Source: JAAFHB01 sp963677935 (GTDB lineage: Bacteria > Bacteroidota > Bacteroidia > Bacteroidales > Prolixibacteraceae). Taken from it: DNA of 64,000 nt. The stretch spans positions 2,294,001-2,358,000 of the forward strand of contig CAXXEH010000003.1 of the NCBI GenBank assembly GCA_963677935.2. The letters run 5' to 3'. The first letter of the stretch is position 1; every line of letters begins with the position of its first letter. Below the pieces are notes generated by a model. The model was given only the letters and a program-made list of their open reading frames with translations, did not search any database and had not been told where the DNA came from. Both the position numbers and the translations under genes were made by a program. Below are positions 7,608 to 17,200 of this stretch, one piece after another.

Positions 7608-9563
7608 TTATACTGTCAAGTCCTTATTGACCCGTTCGATTCTTTTTTTGATCTGTTGTCCGATTACAATAGGAACTTTTTCCTCGATTACATTGGCAGA
7701 ATCGAGTCCCAAAGCCTTTACATCGTTAATACTCATCCTTCTGACAAAATTATGAAGTCCCATTATGAAGATTTTGAGGGGAGGTAATTTATAATCGCTG
7801 ATCAATATTCTGTCAAGATTAACATAAAGAAAATCAGCAGGTATTGCATGCCCTTTGAGTGATTCATACTGACTAACCATACTAATTTCGCCGCTTTTCA
7901 CCAGGTCTTCAATCACCTCTCTGAAATAGAGGTTTATTTTTCGCTCTATTTTAAAACCGAGTCTGAAATCTACCTTAATTAAAACACCTGGGATGATATG
8001 ATGGACGACATACTCAAAAGTATTGGGAGTTTCAAGATTGTCAACATGGAGAAACCAATAAGTACTTGCCCGTTTGGGATGCTTGTTAAAAATTGAATAC
8101 ATGATTTTAGCTTCAATCTGATCGCGGCGATTTGCTTTAGTGATATAAACCAGATTAGTTGCAATCTTGGGAACTGATGTATCGCCACTAAGTGCTTTGA
8201 AGATTTCAGGATCTTTATTAATATTGACAAAACTGATGTACTGGTTTTTGATTTTGCGGCCAAAATACCAGCCATACATTACAATGAAGAAGGCTAAAGC
8301 CAAAGCGATGGTCAACCAACCTCCATTAGCAAACTTATGAAGGTTCGCATATAAAAATGTTCCTTCAATTGAAAGAAAAACGGTAAGCAATAAAATGATA
8401 TAGAAAAGATTAACCTTACGTCGTCTCAGATGGTACGATAAAAGCAGGGTCGTCATAATCATGGTAATGGTAATTGACAATCCGTAAGCCGCCTCCATCC
8501 TGGACGATTCACCAAAGTAGATCACCACAAAAGTACAGGCAACCCAAAGAAACCAGTTCACAAAGGGAATATATACCTGCCCCTTAATATCGGTTGGATA
8601 CGAGATTCTCACTTTGGGCCAGATGTTAAGAGATACAGCCTCACTGATAATCGTATATGAGCCACTGATCAAGGCCTGACTGGCTATGATCGAAGCTGCA
8701 GTGGCAATAATTGCACCCGGAATGATAAACCATACAGGCATAATGGCATAAAAAGGATTAGCAATGGTCATGGTCTCAAGATGATTGATCAGATAAGCAC
8801 CCTGGCCAAAATAATTGATAAGGAGTGCTGTTTTTACAAACATCCAGGATATGCGTATATTCTTAATACCGCAATGCCCAAGGTCAGAATACAAAGCTTC
8901 AGCTCCTGTTGTTGCCAGAAATACCCCTCCCAGAAGAACCACTGCATTGGGGAATTTAGTGATAAAATTTATGGCATAGTATGGATTTATTGCCACCAAA
9001 ACACCAGGATCCTTTACCAGGTAATTAAGACCCAGTATGGCCAACATAGAAAACCAGATTAACATCACCGGACCAAAGGCTTTTCCCATAAACCCGGTGC
9101 CAAATTGCTGAAAGAAGAAAAGTACAGATAAAATGGAGATAACCAGCGGAACAACAGGGATATTCTCATGAACTAATCTTAAACCTTCGACAGCAGAGGT
9201 AACTGTGATTGCAGGAGTAATAACACCATCAGCCAACAGGGCACTGCCACCTATCATGGTAAAAATCGCAACCCAATTGTTTTTTTTCCGTATCAGCGCG
9301 AAGAGGGCAAATATTCCACCCTCACCGTGGTTATCTGCCCTGAGTGTAATGACTATATACTTAATAGTTGTTTGAAGGGTCAATGTCCAGAATACACATG
9401 ACAACGCACCGAAAATTAAATCCTTGTTAAAAACGGTGGAGGCATTGATAATTGCTTTTATGGTATAGAGTGGACTTGTACCAAGATCACCAAAGACAAT
9501 CCCTAAAGTGATAATTAAGCCTGCGAAGGAAACTTTAGCAATGCCGCTATGTTGTTTATTCAT
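7608..9563 (-). CDS. kup: Kup-family potassium uptake transporter
   Basis: Inner-membrane K+ uptake permease of the KUP/HAK/KT family, probably a K+/H+ symporter. The 651 residues include about twelve membrane segments up to roughly residue 440 and a soluble C-terminal domain. The family signature GIVFGDLGTSPLYT occurs near the N-terminus, and LRADNHGEGGIFALFAL lies in the second or third segment. Length fits Kup (about 620-650). The gene is followed by idi on the same strand; a TAnnTTTG-type box lies 46 bp upstream of its start. Confidence 0.93.
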   Translation of the reverse strand: MNKQHSGIAKVSFAGLIITLGIVFGDLGTSPLYTIKAIINASTVFNKDLIFGALSCVFWTLTLQTTIKYIVITLRADNHGEGGIFALFALIRKKNNWVAIFTMIGGSALLADGVITPAITVTSAVEGLRLVHENIPVVPLVISILSVLFFFQQFGTGFMGKAFGPVMLIWFSMLAILGLNYLVKDPGVLVAINPYYAINFITKFPNAVVLLGGVFLATTGAEALYSDLGHCGIKNIRISWMFVKTALLINYFGQGAYLINHLETMTIANPFYAIMPVWFIIPGAIIATAASIIASQALISGSYTIISEAVSLNIWPKVRISYPTDIKGQVYIPFVNWFLWVACTFVVIYFGESSRMEAAYGLSITITMIMTTLLLSYHLRRRKVNLFYIILLLTVFLSIEGTFLYANLHKFANGGWLTIALALAFFIVMYGWYFGRKIKNQYISFVNINKDPEIFKALSGDTSVPKIATNLVYITKANRRDQIEAKIMYSIFNKHPKRASTYWFLHVDNLETPNTFEYVVHHIIPGVLIKVDFRLGFKIERKINLYFREVIEDLVKSGEISMVSQYESLKGHAIPADFLYVNLDRILISDYKLPPLKIFIMGLHNFVRRMSINDVKALGLDSANVIEEKVPIVIGQQIKKRIERVNKDLTV

Positions 9564-9984
9564 AAAGACTAACCTGTTATTAATGCACTTTTTTTAAGAA
9601 AACAGGGGCAAATGTAATCACCATTTACAAGAATTATCCTGTCATTTTTAATATCGGAATAATAAAACAGGAAATTCAGAATATGGACATATCTATAGAT
9701 CTGTAAATATGATAGATAACAAATATTTATCCAATGTTAAAAAATTAATAAATGTTAAAAAAGGTTGATTTTAATTTAAACCAATTCCTTTAGAATATCT
9801 CAAAGGAAAAATACCTTAATCTAACAAATAAACAACTATTTCAAATCACCCCCCCCATCTTATTGCACCCAACCATTAAATCTCAGACAAATAATTGAAA
9901 TACACCCCAATTTTTCTTCATACAAGGAGAAATAAAAATAATCGACATGATGTCAATAATAGTCTTCTTTACTGAAGGAGACTA
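9564..9984. other. Gene-free region between kup and serS
   Basis: About 420 bp of AT-rich DNA with no convincing open frame. It contains the probable kup -7 box, a run of eight C residues near 9848 and, at the serS end, a long hairpin (9956-9988). Nothing else is recognised. Confidence 0.5.
9609..9616 (-). promoter_or_regulatory. Probable -7 box of the kup promoter
   Basis: Read on the minus strand this is TACATTTG, matching the Bacteroidota -7 element TAnnTTTG. It is 46 bp upstream of the kup start. No TTTG is found at the expected -33 distance, so only half of the promoter is recognisable. Confidence 0.35.
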
Positions 9985-9988
9985 TTAT
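9956..9988 (-). terminator. Hairpin at the end of serS
   Basis: An inverted repeat of about 14 bp (ATAATAGTCTTCTT pairing with AAGGAGACTATTAT, one G-U pair) with a 5-nt loop overlaps the serS stop codon. On the minus strand it is not followed by a strong T-run, so it may be a transcript-end stabiliser rather than a classical intrinsic terminator. Confidence 0.4.
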
Positions 9989-11262
9989 CTGATTATTTCG
10001 CACCCACCCAAATAGGGTACAAGAACTTCCGGTACACGTATTCCATCAGTAGTTTGATAATTTTCAAGAATTGCAGCAACTATTCTGGGCAAGGCCAGGG
10101 CGCTACCATTCAGCGTATGTGCAACTTGTGGTTTTGAACGCCCCTCCTCACGGAACCTCAATTTCAACCTTGTTGCCTGAAATGACTCAAAATTGGAGAC
10201 CGAAGAAACTTCGAGCCATCTCTCCTGAGCTGCAGACCATACTTCAAAATCGTAAGTAAGTGCTGAGGTAAAACTGATGTCGCCCCCGCACAATCTGAGA
10301 ATCCTGTAGGGCAACCCCAGTTTTTCGACAAGAGACTTGACATATGCGACCATATCATTCAATGATTCATACGATTTATCAGGATGGGCAATCTGAACAA
10401 TCTCCACCTTGTCGAATTGGTGTAATCGATTTAGTCCACGTACATCTTTCCCGTAAGAGCCTGCTTCACGGCGGAAGCATGCCGAATAGGCAGTTGTTTT
10501 GATCGGAAGATCTTTCTCTTCAACAATCACATCGCGGAAAATATTGGTTACCGGGACCTCTGCCGTAGGTATCAAATAGAGATTATCCGTAATGTCGTGA
10601 TACATCTGCCCCTCTTTATCGGGAAGTTGTCCTGTACCAAATCCGGATGCTTCATTCACAAGGTAGGGTGGCTGAACCTCCTGATAACCATGTTCCCGCG
10701 CCTGATCAAGAAAGAAGTTAATTAATGCCCGCTGAATTCTGGCGCCATAACCTTTATAAACGGGGAAACCTGCTCCGGTAATTTTAACACCCAATTCAAA
10801 ATCGATCAGGTTATATTGCGAAGCCAGCTCCCAATGCGGCTTAGCCCCTTGGGGCAGAACAGGCATTTCGCCACCAGTAGCCACAATTTCATTATCCTCA
10901 GCCCCCTTGCCAGCGGGAACCATCGGTGAGGGAAGATTGGGCAGTAATACCTGAAGCTGTGCAAGCTCAGCATCAATGGCATCGAATTCACCATCAAAAT
11001 TTTTAATCTGCTCCTTCAATTCTACCGTTTTCTCTTTCGCCAGATTGGCCTCCGAAATCTTTCCATCTTTAAAAAGCTGACCAATTTCCTTGGAAAGACG
11101 GTTCATCTCCCCCTTTTGAGTTTCAGCCTCGTTTTGTGCTTCGTTACGCCTTTTATAAAGTGCGATTACCTGTTCAACAATTGCACGTGCATCGAACCGT
11201 TTTACAGCCAGTCGTTCAATGACCAATTCAGGATTTTCCTGTATGAATTTTAAATTTAGCAT
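9985..11262 (-). CDS. serS: Seryl-tRNA synthetase
   Basis: Class II aminoacyl-tRNA synthetase charging tRNA-Ser (and tRNA-Sec where present). The 425 residues match the bacterial family. The first ~110 residues form the long antiparallel coiled-coil arm that contacts the tRNA. Class II motif 2 is visible as FRREAGSYGKDVRG and motif 3 as HTLNGSALALPRIVAAILE. The start is the only Met before the conserved MLNLKFIQENPELV N-terminus. A hairpin and a TAnnTTTG-type box lie in its leader. Confidence 0.96.
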   Translation of the reverse strand: MLNLKFIQENPELVIERLAVKRFDARAIVEQVIALYKRRNEAQNEAETQKGEMNRLSKEIGQLFKDGKISEANLAKEKTVELKEQIKNFDGEFDAIDAELAQLQVLLPNLPSPMVPAGKGAEDNEIVATGGEMPVLPQGAKPHWELASQYNLIDFELGVKITGAGFPVYKGYGARIQRALINFFLDQAREHGYQEVQPPYLVNEASGFGTGQLPDKEGQMYHDITDNLYLIPTAEVPVTNIFRDVIVEEKDLPIKTTAYSACFRREAGSYGKDVRGLNRLHQFDKVEIVQIAHPDKSYESLNDMVAYVKSLVEKLGLPYRILRLCGGDISFTSALTYDFEVWSAAQERWLEVSSVSNFESFQATRLKLRFREEGRSKPQVAHTLNGSALALPRIVAAILENYQTTDGIRVPEVLVPYLGGCEIIR

Positions 11263-11307
11263 ATCTTATTGTTTCTATAGTTTCTGTCGTTTCTATAGTC
11301 TCTATTT

Positions 11308-11339
11308 GTTTCTTTCGGATTACGAAAGAAACAAAAGTA
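11308..11339 (-). promoter_or_regulatory. serS promoter box with an adjoining 10-bp hairpin
   Basis: On the minus strand, TACTTTTG (11332-11339) fits the Bacteroidota -7 element and lies 70 bp before the serS start. Directly downstream in the transcript, 11308-11332 forms a perfect 10-bp stem (GTTTCTTTCG with CGAAAGAAAC) and a 5-nt loop. No -33 TTTG is seen at the normal distance. The rest of the leader (11270-11307) contains imperfect repeats of TTTCTATAG. Confidence 0.4.
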
Positions 11340-11344
11340 CAAAT

Positions 11345-11386
11345 AAAAAATCTCCTGTTTCATTACCGGGGTAACAAAACAGGAGA
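11345..11386 (-). terminator. Intrinsic terminator of rplU-rpmA
   Basis: Minus-strand hairpin with stem TCTCCTGTTT / AAACAGGAGA (11351-11360 with 11377-11386), followed on that strand by six T residues and more T-rich sequence. It lies 28 bp after the end of rpmA, as expected for the end of the L21-L27 transcript. Confidence 0.75.
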
Positions 11387-11413
11387 TAATGAATAGTAAT
11401 CCTGATTACGAAT

Positions 11414-11680
11414 TTATTCTACCGTTTTAAATGGCAGAACAGAAACGTAAGATTTATCATTTCTTTTCTTTTGGAATTCAACAGTTCCATCGATCAATGC
11501 AAAAAGTGTATGATCTCTCCCTATTCCAACATTTGCTCCCGGGTGGTGTGATGTTCCGCGCTGACGAATAAGAATATTTCCAGCAACAGCAGCTTGTCCA
11601 CCATAAATTTTTACTCCCAGACGTTTGCTTTCCGATTCGCGGCCGTTCTTCGAACTACCGGCTCCTTTTTTATGTGCCAT
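11414..11680 (-). CDS. rpmA: 50S ribosomal protein L27
   Basis: Ribosomal large-subunit protein near the peptidyl-transferase centre. At 88 residues it has the normal length. It begins MAHKKGAGSSKNGRES, the conserved N-terminus without the N-terminal extension that is cleaved in Firmicutes, and contains the family segment GNILIRQRGT. The gene follows rplU by 19 bp in the usual L21-L27 order and ends at a clear terminator. Confidence 0.97.
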   Translation of the reverse strand: MAHKKGAGSSKNGRESESKRLGVKIYGGQAAVAGNILIRQRGTSHHPGANVGIGRDHTLFALIDGTVEFQKKRNDKSYVSVLPFKTVE

Positions 11681-11699
11681 GGATCTCTTTTTTTAAAAT

Positions 11700-12011
11700 T
11701 TACGCTAAAACTTCTGTAATTTGAATCTGTGTCAGGTACTGACGATGACCATTTTTCTTCTTGTAACCTTTACGGCGTTTTTTCTTGAAGACGATCACTT
11801 TGTCACCTTTGAGATGTTTAAGTACCGTAGCGGTAACTTTTGCACCCGCAACAACCGGGGCGCCAATACTGATGACACCCTCATTGTCAACTAATAAAAC
11901 TTTTTCAAAAGTTACATCTGTACCCTCTTCCTGTGGAAGGCGGTGAACATAAACCTTTCTTTCTTTCTCGACCTTAAACTGTTGTCCGGCGATTTCTACA
12001 ATTGCGTACAT
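11700..12011 (-). CDS. rplU: 50S ribosomal protein L21
   Basis: Large-subunit protein that binds 23S rRNA. The 103 residues carry the family start MYAIVEIAGQQFKV and the basic C-terminal segment FKKKRRKGYKKKNGHRQ. It is the first gene of the rplU-rpmA operon, with a well-formed promoter 80-110 bp upstream. Confidence 0.97.
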   Translation of the reverse strand: MYAIVEIAGQQFKVEKERKVYVHRLPQEEGTDVTFEKVLLVDNEGVISIGAPVVAGAKVTATVLKHLKGDKVIVFKKKRRKGYKKKNGHRQYLTQIQITEVLA

Positions 12012-12092
12012 GTTTACAATTTATTTTATTTGGGTCCGGCTGGCGGGAAACCTACATCTCCTCTTTTAGAGCCAACCCGAACAATTGGAGCG

Positions 12093-12124
12093 CAAAAGTA
12101 AACATTCCCAATTATATTACCAAA
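12093..12124 (-). promoter_or_regulatory. Promoter of rplU-rpmA
   Basis: On the minus strand TTTG (12121-12124) and TACTTTTG (12093-12100) are separated by 20 bp, an exact fit to the Bacteroidota consensus. Transcription would begin near 12089, giving a leader of about 78 nt before the L21 start codon. Confidence 0.65.
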
Positions 12125-12225
12125 CAGTTTACTGAAATATTTCATGGTAATCCTCAGATAGGAAAGGTGAATTCAAAGAATCAAGCTAATTTATTTTACT
12201 TTTATACCGAAAAAAATATTCCATT

Positions 12226-12846
12226 GTGCATCAAAACCTGGAGCATAACAATAGACGAAAAGCCGATGAACTTTTTGATCAGGTAAGAACCGGTGATCAA
12301 AAAGCTTTTGAGTTATTGTTTTCCATCTATTTTGCCCGACTTAACGACTTTGCAAAGAATGTGGTTAGGGATGATTTTATCTCTCAGGATATTGTTCAGG
12401 AGGTGTTTGTAAAAGTATGGGAAAGCCGCAGTTCAATCGAAAGCGTTAATCTGGAAGCCTTTCTATTTCGTCTGGTCAGGAACCGCTGTATCGACTACAT
12501 AAAACATCTTAAGGTGGTGAATAACCGGATGCAGAAGATCCACATTTCATCGAAATACGAGGAATTATACCGTATTGATTTTATCGGAAATGAGCCATAT
12601 GTAATGATTGAAGAGGAGCTGAAAATAAAAATCGAAAAAACGATTCAAGGTCTCCCTGACCGTTGTCGTGAGGTGTTTATCCTCAGTAGAATGGATGGTT
12701 TAAAAAATAAAGAAATTGCTGAGCAACTGAATATCAATATTAAAAATGTGGAACGACACCTCAACCGTGCCATGCAATCGTTCCGAAAGAATTTTACCGA
12801 ACAGTTGCCAGTGGCACTGATAATTCTGGTGTTAAAGAACCTATAA
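12226..12846 (+). CDS. ECF RNA polymerase sigma factor (FecI/PUL type)
   Basis: Alternative sigma factor that would transcribe the following susC/susD operon on an extracytoplasmic signal. It is 206 residues long from a GTG start. Region 2 is seen in SQDIVQEVFVKVWE, and region 4 helix-turn-helix in LPDRCREVFILSRMDG followed by NKEIAEQLNINIKNVERHL. It precedes a FecR-type anti-sigma gene and a SusC with an STN domain, the normal three-part trans-envelope switch of Bacteroidota PULs. The start is uncertain because no ATG lies upstream of region 2 in frame. Confidence 0.88.
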   Translation: MHQNLEHNNRRKADELFDQVRTGDQKAFELLFSIYFARLNDFAKNVVRDDFISQDIVQEVFVKVWESRSSIESVNLEAFLFRLVRNRCIDYIKHLKVVNNRMQKIHISSKYEELYRIDFIGNEPYVMIEEELKIKIEKTIQGLPDRCREVFILSRMDGLKNKEIAEQLNINIKNVERHLNRAMQSFRKNFTEQLPVALIILVLKNL

Positions 12847-12874
12847 CAATAACTGGAATAAAAGGAATTTCAGA

Positions 12875-12917
12875 ACCCATCATTATTTCTAAAAAAAATT
12901 AAAACCCAATGATGGGT
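12875..12917. repeat. Inverted repeat between sigma and anti-sigma genes
   Basis: ACCCATCATT (12875-12884) and AATGATGGGT (12908-12917) form a perfect 10-bp inverted repeat with a 23-nt A/T-rich spacer. It could be an operator or an RNA hairpin within the sigma-FecR transcript. No T-run follows, so a terminator is unlikely. Confidence 0.4.
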
Positions 12918-12963
12918 AACACCAATCCTTTTTAGTTATAGAGTCAAAGGCTAAACACCACTA

Positions 12964-13947
12964 ATGGACAATAAAAAATTTAAAGAAATAATTTCGCGGT
13001 ATTTTCGGGGTCAATTAGTTGATAGCGAGTATGAACTGTTAACAGAAAGCCTTCAGGATAAATCGAACCGGGAATATTTTGAAAAAGCAAAACAACAATG
13101 GGAGAATACTCCCGAGTTGGACGAAACCGGAAATCGGAACCTGAATCAGCTTAATTATCAAATTAACAAGCAAACCATAACTCCCCCAATGCCGATTACC
13201 CGAAGACTCTGGGTCCGCATATCTTCAGTTGCTGCTATTCTTCTTCTCGGACTTTTTGCAGGGAACATGATTACTTACCTGTTCTACAATAAACTCCAAT
13301 CAGAACAGCTTGTTTTTGAGACCCCTCGTGGTGAAAAGTCCTACGTAAAATTGCCAGATGGAACGGAGGTATGGCTAAATGCAAAATCGAGATTGGTATA
13401 CAACACATTTTCGTCGAATCACAGGGAAGTTGAGTTAAACGGTGAAGCTTTTTTCAAGGTTGCCAGGAATGTATTGGCACCATTTGTTGTAAAAACCAAT
13501 GAATGCGAAGTTGAGGTTTTAGGTACGACTTTCAACATAATGGCTTACGATGAATTTGGACGCAAGGAGATAACCCTGTTAAATGGGAAAGTCAATGTAC
13601 GAATGAACGATGCTGAACAGGAATTAAAACCGGGACAAGCTTTGGTTCTGAAGGATCATTATTACTATGTGAACGAAGTCAATGCTGATGAAGCATCGGG
13701 CTGGGTCCAAAATAAATTTAATTTCAGAAATATTCCTCTCTCTGAATTGATGAAAAGGTTGGAAAACTGGTATGACATGGATATTACCCTCGAAAATAAG
13801 ACAGGAAAAGAGGTGAATTTTACAGGCATTTTTAAAAATGAGGAAACGATTTGGCAGGTACTGGATGCCATTAAAGTCTATACTCCAATTTCTTACAAAA
13901 AGACTGATTTCCGTAAAATCAGGATTATCGTACAACCCAGAAAATAA
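12964..13947 (+). CDS. FecR-family anti-sigma factor
   Basis: Single-pass inner-membrane anti-sigma regulator, 327 residues. The N-terminal cytoplasmic region (about 1-80) would bind the sigma factor. A membrane segment lies near residues 80-105. The periplasmic FecR domain starts with FETPRGEKSYVKLPDGTEVW and includes LNGEAFFKVARN. The C-terminal DUF4974 domain (about 250-327) would contact the STN domain of SusC. It lies between the ECF sigma gene and susC, on the same strand. Confidence 0.9.
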   Translation: MDNKKFKEIISRYFRGQLVDSEYELLTESLQDKSNREYFEKAKQQWENTPELDETGNRNLNQLNYQINKQTITPPMPITRRLWVRISSVAAILLLGLFAGNMITYLFYNKLQSEQLVFETPRGEKSYVKLPDGTEVWLNAKSRLVYNTFSSNHREVELNGEAFFKVARNVLAPFVVKTNECEVEVLGTTFNIMAYDEFGRKEITLLNGKVNVRMNDAEQELKPGQALVLKDHYYYVNEVNADEASGWVQNKFNFRNIPLSELMKRLENWYDMDITLENKTGKEVNFTGIFKNEETIWQVLDAIKVYTPISYKKTDFRKIRIIVQPRK

Positions 13948-14248
13948 ACTAAAAATTTGAAATAAAACCATTAAACAAAACTAACCAAAGAAAGGAGGGA
14001 TAAGCAGGCAAGAGGGTGAGACTGGGAGCGTAAGCCAATTGGCAAACTAGAGAAAGCGGGAATTCCAATATGTTATATCCAATCTCCATTGATTCGCAGC
14101 CTGTTGCTAATTAATACCTATTCAAAACAAAATAGAAGAAAAAACTACCAGGAAATTTGATACTAAGTAAAAAAAGACGCCAGCTGAGCGGCAACTCACC
14201 TGACGTCATGAATTAGAAATTAATATTCATTAAAATCAAAGTAAAAGT
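13948..14248. other. FecR-SusC gap with an antisense hairpin
   Basis: This 301-bp gap carries no gene on the plus strand. Its right-hand part (14169-14207) holds an A-run followed by a hairpin that would act as a terminator for a minus-strand RNA, described as a separate entry. The left part is A-rich with no recognised element. Confidence 0.5.
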
Positions 14249-14266
14249 ATGAAAAAAATCGATCCG
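14169..14266 (-). ncRNA. Putative cis-antisense RNA over the first susC leader (DonS-like)
   Basis: On the minus strand, TACCTTTG (14270-14277) matches the -7 box TAnnTTTG, and a TTTG (14296-14299) lies 18 bp further upstream, one short of the usual spacing. Transcription would start near 14266, inside the first susC codons. It would run over the susC start codon and end at a hairpin (14176-14207, 13-bp arms with two mismatches, 6-nt loop) followed by seven T residues (14169-14175). The resulting RNA of about 98 nt would cover the susC ribosome-binding region. Cis-encoded antisense RNAs in this position (DonS type) are known to repress PULs in Bacteroides fragilis. Expression here is inferred. 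Confidence 0.45.
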
Positions 14267-17200
14267 AAGCAAAGGTATCGTGGATGGCCTTTGTTCAAAA
14301 AAATGTTGATTATTATGAAACTAACAACAGTACTGTTTTTTATTGCCCTTTTTCAGGTTTCAGCCAAATCGTATTCTCAGGAGATCAAGTTGAGTTTAAA
14401 ATTTGAAAAGGAGACACTTGAAAGTGTTTTCAGTAAAATTGAAGCCAATTCTCAGTTTTCTATTTTTTATAAAAATGCATTGATTAAAAATTCACAAAAG
14501 GTCAGTGGTGAATTTAAAGATGCGATGATTTTTGAAATACTTGATCAGATACTCAAACCTGAAGGTTTGACATATACCATAAAGGATAAACTGATTATGA
14601 TTGTCCCGGCAGATTTTGTGGCTGAGAAACCCAATGCACCACAACAAGAACGCAAGGTTACTGGAAAAGTGACTGATCAATCAGGTATGGTGATTCCAGG
14701 AGCCTCCATTGTTATAAAAGGGACAACAATCGGAACCGTAACTGACAATAACGGTAATTTCAGCTTAACGAACATTACCGAAAAAACCGTTTTGGTCTGT
14801 TCATTTGTTGGAATGAAATCACAGGAGGTATTCATTGGCAATAAAGCTACTGTTTCATTTTCATTGGCAGATGAATCGGTAGGAATTGAAGAGGTCGCAG
14901 TTATCGGTTACGGATCGGTAAAAAGGAGAGACCTCACCGGTGCTGTTGGTTCAATTAAAGCGGCAGAAATCGTGAGGAGCAACCCTTCAAATCCAACCCA
15001 GGCACTGCAAGGACAAGTACCCGGAGTATTGGTCACTAAATTAAGCAATAAAGCCGGTGCACTGTGGTCGATCGCCATTCGTGGAGAAAATACCATAACT
15101 GCAGACCCAAATGCAGATGGCACAAAGAATCTTACCCTGACCAGCAGTACTCAACAATCTCAGGGGACTGAACCACTTGTTGTAATTGATGGAGTTATAG
15201 GTGGAAAATTGATGGATATTAATCCTGCCGATATTGAATCAATCGATATTTTAAAAGATGCTTCCTCTACTGCTATTTATGGTTCGAGAGGTGCAAATGG
15301 AGTAGTTATTATTACTTCCAAGCGGGGGATCTCAGGAAAACCACGGGTTACCTTCGATAGTTATGTGGGGATAAAAACTCCCGCCCATCTGCCCAGAATG
15401 CAAAATGCGCAGGAGTTTTACAAGTCCACGATAACTGATGCCCAATTGAATGGTTCAAGCATAACCGAAGCGAATACATTCAATGTAAATGAGATGAATA
15501 TTATAAATAATGGAAGATCGACAGATATCGTCAGGGCGTTAACAAAGCCTGGGATGAATACAGGCTCTACTCTTGCGATTTCGGGTGGAAACAATGCAAC
15601 GACCTACCGGATATCGGGTGGGTTTATTGACGAAGACGGTATGACAAATCTTACCTATTACAAGAAATACAATGTAAATGCCACAATCGATTCTAAAATC
15701 ACGAAATTTTTAAAGGTTGGGGTAACCATCTATGAAAATTTTTCGAACAATCCTACCGGTTCTCTTGAGATACTTAGAACAGCCTACCGGAGTAGACCAA
15801 CTGTTACCCTCTATTACAAAGACCTGGTTGATGCAGCGATTGGCGGAGATGCAGCCATTGGAGCGGTTGATGGTTATGCCGTAAAAATGGGCAGGAATGA
15901 TACAATGAACCCATTGCTGGAAGCTTCCAGCAGATCAAATTATGTATGGACAAGAAATGTCTCCAGTCAAATGGGAAATGCCTATGCTGAGCTTACTTTA
16001 CTTAAAGGGTTAACCTTTAAATCATCGATTTCTGCCTCTTATCAGCTCGCAAAACAGGATGAATACAGGGGTAAATATTCAAAGTCAGTAAATCTAGGTG
16101 TGAATACAAGGGCATCGGTGGAAAATGATTATATTGCTGCGTATACCTTTGACAATCAGTTAAGTTACAATTATCAAAAGGGTAAAAGCAAGCTAAGTGT
16201 AACAGCCTTACAGAGTGCATTCAAGACAACCACTGAAATGAACGTTATTTCTGTTACAGGTTTGCCATATGTCTCTTACTGGTATAATTTAGCCTCGGCT
16301 ACATCAACGCCAACAATTGGAAGTGCATTCTATCAAAGGACAATGGACTCTTACATGGGAAGAGTGAACTACACATTTAATGACAAATTTCTGTTCACTT
16401 TAACTGGTCGTGGGGATGGCGCTTCACAATTAGCAGAAGGACATAAATGGGCATTTTTCCCCTCAGGAGCTTTTGCATGGCGTATGGCTGATGAGCGTTT
16501 CATCAAGAAAATTTCTGCAATCTCAGATTTAAAATTACGCGTCAGTTATGGCCAGGTCGGTAATTCCGTGGTTTCACCCTATTCAACAACAGCAAATCTG
16601 TTAACAACCAATTATGGATTTGGATCAGTTCCCGGGATTGGATTTGCTCCAGGTAACCTTGCCAATCAGGGATTAGGCTGGGAAAGAAGTCAGGAGCTAA
16701 ATCTTGGTTTAAATCTTGGTTTGTTTAAAAACAGGATTACTGCGGCTGTTGAAGTTTACAACAGAACTACCAAGGATTTGATTATGAAAGAAGCATTACC
16801 AACCGCCTCCGGTTTTAATACCATTACCGCAAATGTTGGAAGGGTTTCCAATAAAGGGGTTGAGGTCCTTTTGAATACTGTAAATGTAGCTTCTAAAAGT
16901 GTAACCTGGACAACAGCTATAAATTTTGCAAAGAATGTAAACAAGCTTGAAGCATTACCAAATGGGGCACAGTTTGGCTGGAGTGGTTCAACCAATCCTG
17001 AGAATTATCTGGCGGTTGGACAACCTCTGAAAAGCTTCCTCTATTTTCAGGCAAAGGGGATCTGGCAATCAAAGGATAGTGTATTAGCAAAAACTTTCGG
17101 GGCTGTTCCGGGCCAGGTCCGGATTGTTGATCAGAATAGTGACGGGAAAATCACATTGGGTGCTGTTGGAAAAGATGACCGTGTCGTTTTAGGATCACAA

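Noticed and set aside
12002..12225. Plus-strand open frame (94 codons) upstream of the ECF sigma gene
   Set aside because: It overlaps the rplU promoter in antisense and has no protein features.
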